Both the position numbers and the translations under genes were made by a program. From Lactuca virosa (taxonomy: Eukaryota > Streptophyta > Magnoliopsida > Asterales > Asteraceae): a DNA stretch of 64,000 bases. This document shows, in pieces, positions 1-11,405 of the stretch. Each line of letters opens with the position of its first letter. Position 1 is the first letter of the stretch. The stretch covers positions 39,162,481 through 39,226,480 of the forward strand of contig CAKMRJ010003334.1 of NCBI GenBank assembly GCA_928212115.1. The letters are read 5' to 3'. The notes beneath the pieces are model-generated. The model did no database searches and was not told the origin of the DNA. It worked only from the letters and a program-made list of their open reading frames with translations.

Positions 1-1233
1 TGTTGTGATTTTGGGATTTTTTCGTCACCACGGTGCGGTAGGGTCCGGACCACGACGTAAACACGACATTAATGACCACGGTGTGGTCAGATCCTTGCCA
101 TGACATGGTGGCAGCTGGGGATAAAAACCATAGATCTTTGTTCTTCAAACCTATTTAAAGGAAGTGATATCTAGGGTTTATCACACCCTCAACCTCCATC
201 ACCCCACAAGATCCTACATTCAAAACCCTAAATCATTTCTCTACATTTTAAGCTCCATTTGGTGGGTTTTGATCTTTGAATGAGGAAGGAAGGATTTGTG
301 GAGCTAGAGACCAGCAAGCAAGTGCCACCACAACCTCTTTGAGCATCCCCTGTACTTGTTTAAGTCTCCAAGCCTTCAACTTTCTGGTTATTTCCTTGTA
401 GGTCTAGGATTTGAGGCTAGTTCTTCTCATTGGGGAGATTTGATTAATTGTTCTTGATAAAGTTTGCAACTTTATTGCTCTTTGGGATCCTAGAAGTAAT
501 ATATGTCTCAGATCTAGACTTCCATGTTGTTTTGATGCCATGCATGAAGCTTTAACCCATTTATTACCATTTTGACCTAATTTGGTGTATGGGATGCATT
601 GGACATGCATGTCCATAAAGTTAAGATTTTTATGGACCATTAGGGTGCTATGAATCCTTATGGAAAGTATGAGACTTGGACTTGTCGGATTAAGCACTTA
701 GTAAATTAAGTGGTTCATCAGCGGGACTACGTCGCAGTGGGGTGTTGGCCATGACGTGGTGGTCTGCATACTCTGCGCTTGTTTTACCCTCTAGTGACCA
801 CGACACGGCCAAAGGGATTGGTCGCAGCATGGTGGTCAATGGTTGGTTGACCGTTGACCGTTGACATTTTTGGCCAGTTTGACTTTTGGTCAAACTTTGG
901 TAGAATTGAGTATTTGACTAAGGCCTAGTCTCGATTTGGCATTAGGTAGCTCAGGTTAGTTGTTCTGGTTCTGAGGTTGTTGTAGAGCTTCTATTGTTTA
1001 GTTCAGGTGAGTCCTCTCACTATACTATATATAATGGTAGATTGTCTTCGTGACTTTTTGCATGAAAGACCATGGGTGAACCATGACATTAAATATTACA
1101 GGTGGACTATAGCAACAGAAGTGATTGTAAGACCATGGGTGGACCATAGCATTCACACAGGGTCAGCCTAGATGGTGGGCAACCCGGACGACTACCCAGG
1201 GCCCACGTCTGTAATGGGTCCAAAATATTTGGC
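1..1233. repeat. Decayed retrotransposon-derived sequence
   Basis: No supportable gene. The stretch holds many degenerate copies of a motif like accacgacgtggt (for example around 30-110 and 720-840). Near 1005 it has a ggtgagtcctctcacta segment resembling ggtgagttctcctcacta in the solo LTR at 42.35 kb. A short unit containing 'gaccatgggtg.accat' occurs twice between 1065 and 1155. These similarities suggest a diverged gypsy LTR or UTR cut by the window edge. The short ORFs here have no recognisable domain. Confidence 0.4.
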
Positions 1234-1590
1234 TATATATTTTATATATTTAAAAAAAGTGTACAATTTCTCAAATCCTAATTTAACCCAAACTGAAATT
1301 AGCCCACGAAAATAAACAAAATTAGCATGATCGATGCTAGATGAATGCGCGTTTGGGAAGGGTAGGAATGAATGAAGATCCAAATTGGGAATTAGCCTAA
1401 GTGATTTAAATATATATTTTATATATTTAAAAAAAAAATTGTACAATTTCTCAAATCCTAATTTAACCCAAACTGAAATTAGCCCAAGAAAATAAAGAAA
1501 TTAGCATGATCGATGCTAGATGAATATGCGTCTGGGAAGGGTAGGAACGAATGAAGATCCAAATTGGGAATTAGCCTAAGTGATTTAAAC
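1234..1590. repeat. Two-copy tandem duplication, about 180 bp per unit
   Basis: The block beginning tatatattttatatatttaa and continuing through 'gtacaatttctcaaatcc' and 'gcatgatcgatgctagatga' occurs at about 1234-1415 and again at about 1416-1590. The copies differ by a few substitutions and one-base indels. The second copy runs directly into gypsy LTR homology that begins near 1580. Confidence 0.8.
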
Positions 1591-3632
1591 GAAAGTCATG
1601 GTAGTCGTTAAACCAAGAGCGTGCATATAGAGAACGTCTAAATCTGACTTCATTAGAGGAAGTTATGATTTTTCTAAGATTCAGCGTAACAATATACAAC
1701 TCAGAAATTGATTTTTAGATCGGTAGATTTTTAGCCGAAATGATCTAAACGATAATTTATGATATCGTTAATAGGAGTTCAACAATAAAAAGACGGTCAA
1801 AAACGGAGTCTATATGTAGAAGTTATGAGCTTTACATGGTCATTAGCAATGTAATCTTCTGAGACTGTTAAATTTAAGATCGGTGTAGAATTAGTTGACA
1901 AGGTCAAAAGGAAAGTTGTAGTACTCAGAAATACCTACGCATGGATATAAAGACCGTCAAAAACAGAGTTCGTATGCGAAAGTTATGATTTTTTAAAGAT
2001 TGGAGTTTTACATGCGTTTTTGCTTGCTGCCAAGCCAATACGCTGGGCGTACACCAAAATTATGTTGGGTGTAATCGTTGTTGGCAACCTATAAATAAGC
2101 AGCTAAAATTCATCATTTGCTCACATCTTTCAAATCTAATTGCTCCTAGACTTCTTTCTTCTTGAGGCCAAGTTCTTCTAGTCCTTAGGGGTGTTTAGCA
2201 AGGCTCTGAGGCATTAAAGAGCCCGGAAAATAGAAGCTTTTGGGTCAGAGTTCTGCCAGTGTAATTTCCCCGTTTTCGCTAAAACCTCTATAAGTTAAGT
2301 TGCGCTTACTACATTTTAAGTGTAACCTATATTTGTAGTCATAAGTCGTTATTATGAACCTATAAATAAGATCTGTCAGTGATTTCAACGTCATATTACT
2401 GATTGATCTACTTACGGGGATGATGTTTAGGCTGGATTTAGTGAGGTGTTTAAGGTGAGATTTCCAAACAGTATACTCTGTATACCAAACGGACCCTACC
2501 TCCGATATGATCCTACATGGTTGCTTCTTATCAACTATAGATCAGCAGACTTTGGGATTTTTGAGAAATTTAGACTATTAATTAGTCATAAAGAATAATA
2601 AACTAAGCCTTAGTAATAATTAAACCTAGGTCACATTAGAGGAAAAACCAAGTGCTAAAGCGAAACGCTGCCCAACTTTCAAGGCATCAATTTAACAAGT
2701 GAGTGCATAGTTCATTTCATCTTATTCATAGATATGAAGTATTTAAGACAATTGCATGCTATATGTGCCTATTATTTGTGTTCCTGATATCTATGCTAAA
2801 TGAACGATTTATATATGTTTTACTTGGTTTAAAATGTATATGTATTTTTATACCTATAAATATATTGGGTAAATATGGGTAGATGAAAGATGATTAGATG
2901 ATGAGAGATGAAAGATGAGACAGATGATGAAAGGACTTGACTTTAAAGATGATCTAGTCGTTTAGCGAAGTATAGATGACGACCACAGACTATTCAAGGC
3001 AGTCCAATGGAACGCTAGCAGTCTCGCAACCTGTAGGTGTTTTTGAACTAAGTGTTCACCAGATGTACTCCACCCCCCCCCATGGTTTCCTTACTGAAAT
3101 GTATTGCTAAGGAATCCCCTAAGCATTATTGTCTATCCCGAAGATAATCCATAGGACAGGTCCCTTGAATTAGATGCTTTAGGGACAGAAAGTGAGGATA
3201 ACAGGAATGGGTAATCGGTTGATGAATTTGATTAAAGTAAATAACATAATATAATGTCCGCCCCAGGATCCTAACTGACTCACTCAGTTATTGTAATCAG
3301 TGCACAGATGTGGCATAGAGAGAATGTTAATCAGACGACAGCATATAATGTGTGATGCATATGATGATACAAATTTATGGATTATAGGCCAGTAGAATAA
3401 TAGATGTTTGTAAGGTCTGTACTATTTCCGTTTATGCTTATGTATTGTATTGACGATGACATCCCAACTTTTTAATATAAATAAAATACATTTCTTCGGA
3501 AATGCTTTGATAATATCTTTATCATATTTTTGGGAATAAATTCTGCGATATTATTCTTCAAAAAGGATACTGTGATTTTAAATAAGCATAAACAAATCAG
3601 TATATTATGGTCGTGAAATTTGGGATGTCACA
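1580..3632 (+). mobile_element. Diverged gypsy LTR, 5'-truncated, sense orientation
   Basis: Sequence from 'taaacgaaagtc' at about 1588 to the terminal 'gggatgtcaca' at about 3632 aligns by eye, block by block, with the solo LTR at 47.84-50.97 kb. Shared parts are the repeated modules ending 'gaagttatga', a TATA-like ctataaata near 2090, the 'gatatgaagtattt' block near 2730, 'ggattataggccagtag' near 3380 and the terminal inverted dinucleotide. It is much more diverged than the other two copies in the window. Its first roughly 350 bases are missing, so this is an old remnant. Confidence 0.7.
2087..2097 (+). promoter_or_regulatory. TATA-like box of the diverged LTR
   Basis: The sequence cctataaataa lies at the position equivalent to the ctataaata of the LTR at 49.22 kb. 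It is probably the old U3 promoter of the retrotransposon. Confidence 0.4.
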
Positions 3633-3736
3633 TATGGGCCCAATACTACCAGAAGCACATGATCTGTACGGGGATTAGGAAGAGTTCAAAGGGTTACTAA
3701 GGAATTGGTTAAGTATAAATAGCATGGTTTGAAACC

Positions 3737-4392
3737 ATGATTCATTGCAGTGTGTTTTCGTCTTTATCAGGTTGTGGGAAGGCGAAGGCGGGATTGCACA
3801 CACACATCATCAGTTTTATGATTCGAGATCCCGCATTGTTTTTCCATATAACTGCGATAATGAATTATGGTTCTGCCTATGGCCCAAGTGGCCATAATGG
3901 AGAGAGCCTGGGTGATGAAGACCTATATGTTTTGGTAGCTTCTAAAGTTTTGAGGGCCCTGTCCAAGGTGGTACGACCAATGATTTCAAGACTCAAAGAT
4001 GAGATGATTGAGATGATCGGGAAGAGGATATCATTTGTTGTGAATGCTGAGTGATTGAGGGTTAGAGACGTCGCTTTTCATGATATGGTAGTGTGTCGTC
4101 CTCCCACCTCCGAGGTAGGGTCCATGTTAGGGGAGGGGTCTGTGACTCGAAGTGGGAAGGAGCAGGTGTAGATTTTGACTCCACCAGCAGCAAAGAGGTT
4201 CAAGACTATTGATTCATACTCTTCGAGGATAAGAGGTTGTCGTCGTTGCGATCGGTGTGGGAAAGCTCATGGGGGTACCCGTCGAGTGGTTTCGACTTTG
4301 TGTTTTAAACGTGGGCAAGAGGTTCATTTCAGTCGAGACTGCAAGCAAGAAGAGAAGAAAATAAGCTTCCTTTGCAATCGTTCAGATCACAT
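3737..4392 (+). pseudogene. Degenerate gypsy gag fragment
   Basis: Two broken open frames together resemble the end of a Ty3/gypsy gag. The first (3737-4054) has a charged helical segment around MISRLKDEMIEMI. The second (4175-4414) has cysteine clusters of zinc-knuckle type, CDRC and CFKRG...HFSRDC, in which the CCHC pattern is only partly kept. There are stops between the parts and no pol follows, so this is a decayed fragment lying next to LTR remnants on both sides. The assignment rests on the knuckle-like motif and the context. Confidence 0.5.
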
Positions 4393-4393
4393 T

Positions 4394-5000
4394 GTAACGT
4401 CCCAAAAATACTAAGTAAAAATTTGTTTTTAAAACCCCCAAATCACATAAACATTGTTCACAAGCCCAAATATAGTAAAATGTATCTCTCAAACATCAGA
4501 GTAAATCAAAATGGATAATGTGGAAATAACTCCAGGGGATGTAGTGCGATTAACTCAGACACTTTCCTTTGGAACCAGAAGTACCTGAAAAACATTTGAA
4601 ACATAAATCGTAAGCACAAAGCTTAGTGAGTTCCCCCAAAATACCACATATCATGCATACATTTTCCATGGCTACTCCCATGGTCTTTCCTTTGAAATGC
4701 CATGGGCTACCCCCATGGTCTTACATCCAAGTGTCATGGGCTATCCCTATGGTCTTTCCTCGCAATGTCGATGGCCAAATCCCGGTCTTACTTACAAGTG
4801 TCATGGGCTACCCCCATGGTCTTTCATGCAAGAACCACAAAGACAACTAGGGACCTGCATAGTATAATGAGAAGACTCACCTCGCAATGTAGTCAACAGA
4901 AATCAGCTCACATAAGGTAAATCTTTAGCCTACCTTCTAAAACTAGCATTTTACTAAAAGTCAACCTTGTTCAAAAGTCAACGACAGTTGGCCTCCACAT
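4394..5000 (-). mobile_element. Gypsy LTR fragment, antisense
   Basis: Begins with tgtaacgtccc, the reverse complement of an LTR 3' end. It contains 'cttagtgagttcccc' at about 4623, the reverse complement of the 'gggggtaactcactaag' block of the solo LTR at 43.06 kb. The interval 4660-4830 holds four imperfect copies of a roughly 45-bp unit around 'catgggctacccccatggtctt'. The outer boundary is uncertain. Confidence 0.5.
4660..4835. repeat. Imperfect tandem repeat with ccatgg palindrome
   Basis: About four copies of a unit of roughly 40-50 bp centred on catgggctaYccccatggtctt. The ORFs covering it (4626-4850 and 4702-4920) are products of the repeat and are not annotated as genes. Confidence 0.6.
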
Positions 5001-5016
5001 CTTGGTCGTCTTTTGG

Positions 5017-5450
5017 TCATGTCGTGGGAACTTCCTGACAAAACATACCCGATTTCCAATTACGCCACGTCGTGACACCCAACTTGTCACGTCGTGGTAA
5101 TGAGGTAATTTCCAATTGCAACCTATTTTTATAACCTTCACCCCCTTGGAAAACTTCCAGATAGTAGCTCGTTCCCCATGCTCCTATAAGACATACCAAA
5201 ATTTCTCTTGCTTGTTATATTTACCATGTCTGCGGGGTTCTCACGTATCACTATGCTTACTTCGTTCTTTATTATTCTCTTGCACCTCGAGAATCTCGTG
5301 GAATCTTTCGACCATTTTCTCATCTATTCGAGCCATCATTTCATTTAACATAGTTTGAAACCCATCCAACACATTTGGCGTGAATTGCACTTAGATGTTT
5401 TCATCACCAACATTCTCTTTAGCAATCGGTACTCGACTTCGTCTTGTCAT
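5017..5450 (-). pseudogene. Degenerate retrotransposon gag start
   Basis: On the minus strand an ATG near 5450 opens a frame beginning MTRRSRVPIAKEN. It continues, through stops, into a segment like VLDGFQTMLNEMMARIDEKM, which resembles gypsy gag N-termini. Several stops break it. It lies beside an antisense LTR fragment, so it is probably the gag remnant of that same decayed element. Confidence 0.35.
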
Positions 5451-5819
5451 AATTTTGAGAACTTCTATATGTTAATTTTCAAAATAATAAGTAACATTTG
5501 ATATCTAGCACATATAGGCTTAAGTCTTAACCCTTCCTAGATCACTACAATTTAAGTATGAATACCAAACTAAGCACCTAATTCACTTAAACTAATATTG
5601 TGATACCTTTTGAATCACCCCTCGTATTGGCTAGAATTTATGAGCATTTAAAAAAAACAACCTAAATCTTTTTAGTGGTTAAGGTCCTAAAACTCAAATC
5701 AAACCAATTAAGCATGCAAGTTAAGTGTAGGATAGTGCACGATTTATATAAAAAAGAAGAGTTAAGTTTTAACCACTACATAAGTTTTGGTATTCTAAGG
5801 AGTCGTTTGTTTTTTTTTA

Positions 5820-5975
5820 AAAGAGCTGCAGCACCACTTTTGTCTGCGCCCCGCAGACAACACGCATACTTTTATCCCCGCAGATTGTTTGTTTTTTCGA
5901 AGGGCTAAGATCTAAAAATGTCTACGCGAAGTCTTCACCACACAGACATGGACCACCCACTTCTAACATCTGCGG
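5820..5975. promoter_or_regulatory. Left subterminal gcagac motif cluster
   Basis: Multiple gcagac / gtctgcg words in both orientations lie just inside the left end and are mirrored by a similar cluster at the right end. Such clusters are the usual form of transposase-binding sites; that function is inferred. Confidence 0.45.
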
Positions 5976-6235
5976 GCTTTTAACCTAAAAAAACGCCGCT
6001 ACTTCCAGTCGACTCCTCCTTGAACGAACCCATCTTCACCATCGGCGCCTCAACCCTCGCTCCACCACCACCGATCTCCCTGCCGCACTTCACCGACCAC
6101 AACGCCGACCGTCGCCGACCACAACACGCCGACCAGAACGCCGGACTTCAGGCTGCGCTTCCTCTCGGCTGTCGGACCTGGTAGCTATCGAAGGTATGCT
6201 CAGTTTCCTTTTTTTTTCAAATTTCACATGGAATT

Positions 6236-6800
6236 GGTGTTTATTCTTGCTGAAAAGTCTATAATCTTCTCAAATTTGTTGATTCATTTTCCTTTCTTGC
6301 ATAAGTTTCTTGTTGGATGTTGCTGAAATTGATGAAATCAAGTGCTGGAAATAAGAAATATTGCTATGAATGTTGTAATTTCTTGATTTCTTTTGCTGAA
6401 ATTGTTTGTTTATTCTTAAATTTGATGTTTACTCTTGCTGAAAAGTCTATTATCTAGTCAAATTTCTTGATTCTATTTGCTAAAAATGGTTTTTTTTTCT
6501 TAAATTTAATGTTATTTGTTGCTGAAATTGATGAAATCAAGTGCTGGAAATAAGAAATATTGTTGTGAATGTTGTAATTTCTTGATTTCTTTTGCTGAAA
6601 TTGCTTGTTTATTCTTAAATTTGATGTTTATTCTTGCTGAAAAGTCTATAATCTAGTCAAATTTCTTGATTACTTTTGCTGAAAATGTTTTTTTTTCTTA
6701 AATTTGATGTTAGATGTTGCTGTAATTTATGTAATCAAGTGCTGGAAATAAGAATATTGCTGTGAATGTTGTAATTCTTGTTGATTTGTTCTTAAAATTG
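6236..6800 (+). repeat. Three imperfect tandem copies in transposon 5' intron
   Basis: A unit of about 190-200 bp recurs three times, with 'cttgctgaaaagtctat' near 6246, 6434 and 6633 and 'gtgctggaaataagaa' near 6340, 6539 and 6740. It lies in a probable 5'-leader intron of the Harbinger Myb-like gene, with donor 'gaag|gtatgc' near 6193 and acceptor 'ttag|aaatgg' near 6928. Confidence 0.7.
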
Positions 6801-6929
6801 TTGTTGAATGTGCTTAAAATTGTCTCAAATTGTTGTTGAAAGTGCTTAAAATTGTTGTTATTTGTTGACTGTTAATTGTCTCAAATTGTTACTTTTTTTT
6901 TGTCTCAAATTGTGATTTTTTTATTAGAA

Positions 6930-7984
6930 ATGGGTGAAAAACAACAATGGACCAATGAGCATTTAAAATGCTTATTGGATACTTGTATTGAAGAAGTAGA
7001 AAGTGTTGGTAGAAAAGGCTTGAGTTTGCAGAAAGATTCATGGATAAGGCTTGGAAGAGTTCTTAAGGAGAAATTTGGGGTTGAGTTGACTCAAAAACAA
7101 ATGAAAAATGCATATGACAATCTGAAAGCCAAATACACAGGATGAGTATATTTAAAAAACAAAACTGGTAATATATACAATTCTCAAACAAACACTTTTA
7201 ACTTAACATCCGAGGAGTGGGATGATTTTAAGAAGGTACATATATTAATATATATAAAACATTTAAGTTTGAAGTTCCCTAATATTCTTATACTTTTTTT
7301 TGTTACATTTGGGTTTAGGGGCATCCGAAGGCTGCTTCATTGAGAACAATTCCATTGCCTTTTTCAGATCTTTGTGCACGTCTTTTTGATGGAAATAGTG
7401 CCACTGGTAATTTTAGGAGTTACTCAACCCAGTCATCATCAGTAGCTGGAGCATCCTCTTGTTGTGTTCCACCACTTCAGATTACCGCCACCCCTTTTCA
7501 TGCAATAGATGATGATGGTGATGACACTTCCCATCGTGATCCACCACCTTTTGCTGCTTCACCTTCTGCAGCTTCACCTTCTGCAGCTTCACCTTCTGCT
7601 GCTTCACCATATACTGCTTCACCATTTGGTAACCCCAACAAAAGGGCTAAACCCTCAACTCCTATACCTCCTAGTGCCTCACCGTCTGCTTCTTCACCTG
7701 ATGGAACTTCTATTACTGCTGACGATTTAGCATTTGAAATGAAAAAAGCTCTGCAAAGTTTGACTAAAGGTTATACAATTCCTCAATGTTTAGAGAAGTT
7801 AGAGGTGCTTCAATTAGGCCCTACAGATCCTTTACGCTTTGTTGCATATCATATTTTTGGAGGGACCATGAACATGAGAGAGATGTGGATGCATTTGCCC
7901 GATATTCCTGAGATATTACGAGGATGGCTTGAGATGACGGGTACAAGTTTAGGAGTGTTGAAGGATGGGAAGATTGTCCGATGA
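6930..7984 (+). pseudogene. Harbinger Myb/SANT-like accessory protein, one premature stop
   Basis: Starts at ATG 6930 (MGEKQQWTNEHLKC). It has a trihelix/SANT-like DNA-binding segment with spaced tryptophans (residues 7 and about 37) and the KQMKNAYDNLKAKY motif typical of PIF-type Myb-like proteins. In-frame TGA at 7142-7144 follows KYTG, where homologs usually keep a tryptophan. The frame then stays open to a GT donor near 7235. A second exon from about 7320 to 7984 carries a Ser/Pro-rich linker with five near-identical ASPSA-type repeats and a conserved C-terminal helical part. In this family the protein assists the transposase in DNA binding and nuclear import. The single nonsense change should abolish the C-terminal two thirds. 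Confidence 0.7.
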
Positions 7985-8253
7985 TTTTTCTAGTGTTGAA
8001 ACTATTTGTTAGGTCTTATTTGCTTTTGTTGGAACTATTTTTTGTTATTTTGCTACTTGGAATATGGTTTATCTAATGTTTTGATGGTACTTGTAATATG
8101 GTTTATGTAATTTTTATTTGCTACTTGAAATATAGTTTATGTATTTTTTTTTTGCTACTTGAAATATGGTTTTTGTAATGTTTATTTGCTACTTGAAATA
8201 TGATTAATGTAATGTTTTTTTTTAAGTTCTACTTTGTTTATTTTAGGTTTATA

Positions 8254-9493
8254 ATGGATCACAATCAAAAGTTACTTCTCGTCATTCTTATGTACATGTA
8301 CATCCGTTATTTTTGGAAGAGGGGTGTGAAACGATTGCGGGATAATGATTCGGAAATGACGGGACATGAATACACATTGGAGTTATTACATCGTAATCGT
8401 TTACAATGTGTTGAAGTACTACGTATGTCCCGTGACTCTTTTGTACGACTATGTGCTCATTTTAGAGCAAATTACTCATTAAAGAACAGCAAACATGTAT
8501 CGGTTGAGGAAAAGATGGCTATGTTTTTGATGATGATCGGCCATAATCAACGTTACGTGATTATCAAGCGGAGATTTCAACACTCGAAGCAAACAGTTCA
8601 TAAATTTTTTTTATGAAGTGTTGGAAAAAATGATGCTTTTCGCACAAGATGTTATAGTACCAACTTCTTTTAATCCGAATCCAAACATTCCAGGACATAA
8701 TAGGAGGCTACGACGGGTTTTCAAAGGGGCGGTTGGTGCACTTGATGGCACTTTGATACATGCTGTTGTCCCTGCTAAGAAACAAGACTTATATAGAAGT
8801 AGGGGAAAGGGAGATTGCTACCAAAACGTATTGGCAATTTGTGACTTCAACATGATGTTTACATTTGTTGTGGCTGGGTGGGAAGGGGTAGCGCATGACT
8901 CTAGAATATTATCAGAAGCAGTAGCTGATCCACAAGCATCATTCCCGTTTCCACCACCAGGTAAGTTTTTGTTTTTTTAAATATTTTTATCTTACTTTGA
9001 AAATTGATTAGTGTTTTTCATTTTTTTACAGACAAATTATCTTTGTGATGCCGCGTATGCACACACTCGAGGATTTATGGCCCCTTATCGTAATGTGAGG
9101 TATTGGCTTGGAGATTTTCGTCAACGACGTGCGTTGACCAATAAAGAAAAATTTAACCACGGACATGCAAAACTTCGGAATGTCATTGAGCGTGCTTTTG
9201 GTGTTTTGAAAGCACGCTTCCCTATATTGAAGAGGATGGCACCATTTCCGTTTGTGACACAAATAAACATTGCCATGGCATGTTTTGCGCTTCATAATTT
9301 TATAAGGAGAGAAGGACTGAGTGATGAGTATTTCGCACGATACGATGAACCCAATGTCCCGTTTCGAAATAACAATGTTCCCATTGAGGATGATGAAGAC
9401 GAGATTCCAACACATGGTACTGCAGCAGACCGTGAATATATGACTCAGTTAAGGGATGAAATTGCTGATCAGTTGATGCACAATATAGATTGA
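8254..9493 (+). pseudogene. PIF/Harbinger DDE transposase (HARBI1-like), one frameshift
   Basis: From ATG 8254 an N-terminal helical domain (ending ...RRFQHSKQTVHKFF) runs into a T-run at 8605-8612, where the frame is lost by one base. The next frame carries on seamlessly with the catalytic core. An intron of about 70 bp (donor near 8961, TTTTTTACAG acceptor near 9031) separates the second and third parts. The DDE triad is visible: D in GALDGT, D in VAHDSRIL, E in NVIERAFGVLK. The C-terminus shows the family's ACFALHNFIR block and an acidic tail. Apart from the homopolymer indel it is complete, so it could be a recent pseudogene or a run-length sequencing error. Confidence 0.85.
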
Positions 9494-9664
9494 ATTGTTT
9501 TAAATGAAATTGTTATTGTAAAACCTAATTTTTTTATTGTATGACTAATTTAGTTGCATGAATTTTATTTTCAATGTTATAAGACTATTATTATTAAAAT
9601 TTTAGTGTTGAAAAATCATTTTAAGTTTGTAAAATCATTTTATTTAAAATTCAGTTTATTTCAA

Positions 9665-9780
9665 TAGCCTGCAGACGTTAAAAAACAAACAGTTTTCTTA
9701 TTGCAGACTGCAGACGTTTGGTCCACCTCTTCTGCTGCAGAGGCTTGCAGATGTGGTCCGCAGACTACAGACATTTTGGC
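9665..9780. promoter_or_regulatory. Right subterminal gcagac motif cluster
   Basis: Several copies of ctgcagac / gcagactac sit inside the right end and mirror the left cluster. They are probably transposase recognition sites (inferred). Confidence 0.45.
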
Positions 9781-9804
9781 TTCAGAAAAACAAACAGCAC
9801 ATAA

Positions 9805-10780
9805 ATGTTCAAACAATCTTCTACCAATCTTCTTAATTTTATATTTTGGATACATATCAAAAGAATAATGTTAGTCAGAGGCCCAATAGTAAACCCGAGC
9901 CATGCACCTCTTCAATCTCAGTGCTCAAGCATAAGGGTGATGTGGTGGGACCGAGGCATGCTAGAGCTCCACGTAGACCATCAAGGGGCCTCAGGCCTTG
10001 TATGCGGTCTTTTTGTCATTTATAGTTTTAAGATTTAAAATTTTCGTCAATTCATTACCTGTAACTTTATATTCAAACGAGATGCTGCCATTATGATAGG
10101 TTTTGCCATGTACTTTGCAAGAAGTTGTCAAAATATTTTTTTCTTTTGTAATAATATTATAATAATTTCCATATTGTAAAAAGTTATAATAATTTCTAGA
10201 GCTTTCAAGAAGGAAAAAGAACCTAGTTAATTCTATATATTTTTAGGTGTGACAGACTTGGCTTTTCTTCTTTTGAATAGACAATATAAAGTATAAACAT
10301 TTCCTCGTCTTAGACTAGATACATTTCACCTTAAAAGGTCAAAAGAAAATTCTAATGATGGACTTAATTGCAACTGTCTTCAAGAACCAGAGGTTTCGGG
10401 TTGAATTTTGTTACGTGGGATTAGTATCTTTTTATGACGTATTAAGATTGTTTGTGAGAACGTGTTGTGTTTCATTTAAGTGTACAGTAATAGTATAGTT
10501 GTAATTTTTATGTATTTAGTCGTTGAAAAACAATACCATTATTACCATCTAAAAGTCAAAATAATATATAAATAGTTAAATACATAGGTACAATATATAC
10601 ACTGTACTATTCAAAATGGCCCATATAGACCCTTCAATATATATAGTTTAAAATATGTAAACATGTAACTATAGTTTAAGTGCGTTTTAAAGGGTTATTA
10701 ACGTAATTTAACTCAAGCTGGATACACATACACTAACATTGTGACGTAAATGTGTGACCGACTTTGATCCATTAAATTCA
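9805..10780. other. Intergenic, nothing recognised
   Basis: AT-rich spacer between the Harbinger element and the myosin gene. I see no domain-bearing ORF and no clear repeat boundary. The last part probably contains the myosin promoter. Confidence 0.6.
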
Positions 10781-10799
10781 TAGCCTGTGGGCTATGCGC

Positions 10800-11405
10800 T
10801 ATGGGCGGATAGATTATTTGAGTTGGGCTCAAAATCAAATTGCCATCTACTGTTTGTAACCCGAAAACAAGAACGGGAGAGAATGACCCGACCCGACCCG
10901 AACGTCTGTTTCTATTTTTCTATCCGAAATTAAACCTCCAAACCTCTGCTGAAGTTGGCCATGGAGAAAATGGGAAATGCGAGCCAAAGTGTTCGTGTGT
11001 GTTTCATAACCACGAATCTGCGAAAAAATCGCGACAAGAGAGAGAAGACCCGACTTCACAGGGGAGTTATTGAACAATGTCACTTCCACAAACAAAGAGA
11101 CTCCGAAGAGACGGAAGTGGTAAGAGAAAGACAGACAGAGAATATTGGGGGAGAAATGGAAAAAGAACATGGAGAAATTACGAAGATCTAACAAGGAAGA
11201 AATAAAGAGAAAATCATCCAGATAAATATATCAACAAAATGCCGGAAATTTTTCTGTTATTGCAATGCAGATCAACCAGGATCACCAAAATTGGGCATGA
11301 GTGATCCAGGGGAGGTCCACGACGAAGGGAGCACTGATTATCTGTGAAAAATAAGAAGAATATAGACATTTCCTTCGAAATTAAGGGTTTCATTGAAGTT
11401 TCACA
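10800..11405 (+). promoter_or_regulatory. Myosin 5' leader and probable promoter
   Basis: The stretch upstream of the ATG-only first exon is purine-rich (many aga/gag words). It contains a gacccgacccgacccgaac run near 10885. No strong TATA box could be assigned. The ORFs within it lack known domains and overlap on both strands, so they are not called genes. Confidence 0.35.

Larger units (their letters stand above)
5799..9801 (+). mobile_element. Full-length PIF/Harbinger transposon
   Basis: A 4.0-kb class II element flanked by the 3-bp target duplication TAA (5796-5798 and 9802-9804), as expected for PIF/Harbinger. The imperfect terminal inverted repeats share GTTTGTTTTT: the left end starts ggagtcgtttgttttt and the right end, reversed, starts tgtgctgtttgttttt. 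Subterminal zones at 5820-5975 and 9665-9780 are rich in gcagac/gtctgc motifs, likely transposase contacts. Inside, in the same orientation, are a Myb/SANT-like ORF and a DDE transposase ORF, the two-gene set of this superfamily. Each carries one inactivating change, so the copy looks recently immobilised. Confidence 0.85.

Noticed and set aside
9026..9415. 129-codon minus-strand ORF
   Set aside because: Antisense shadow of the transposase C-terminal exon.
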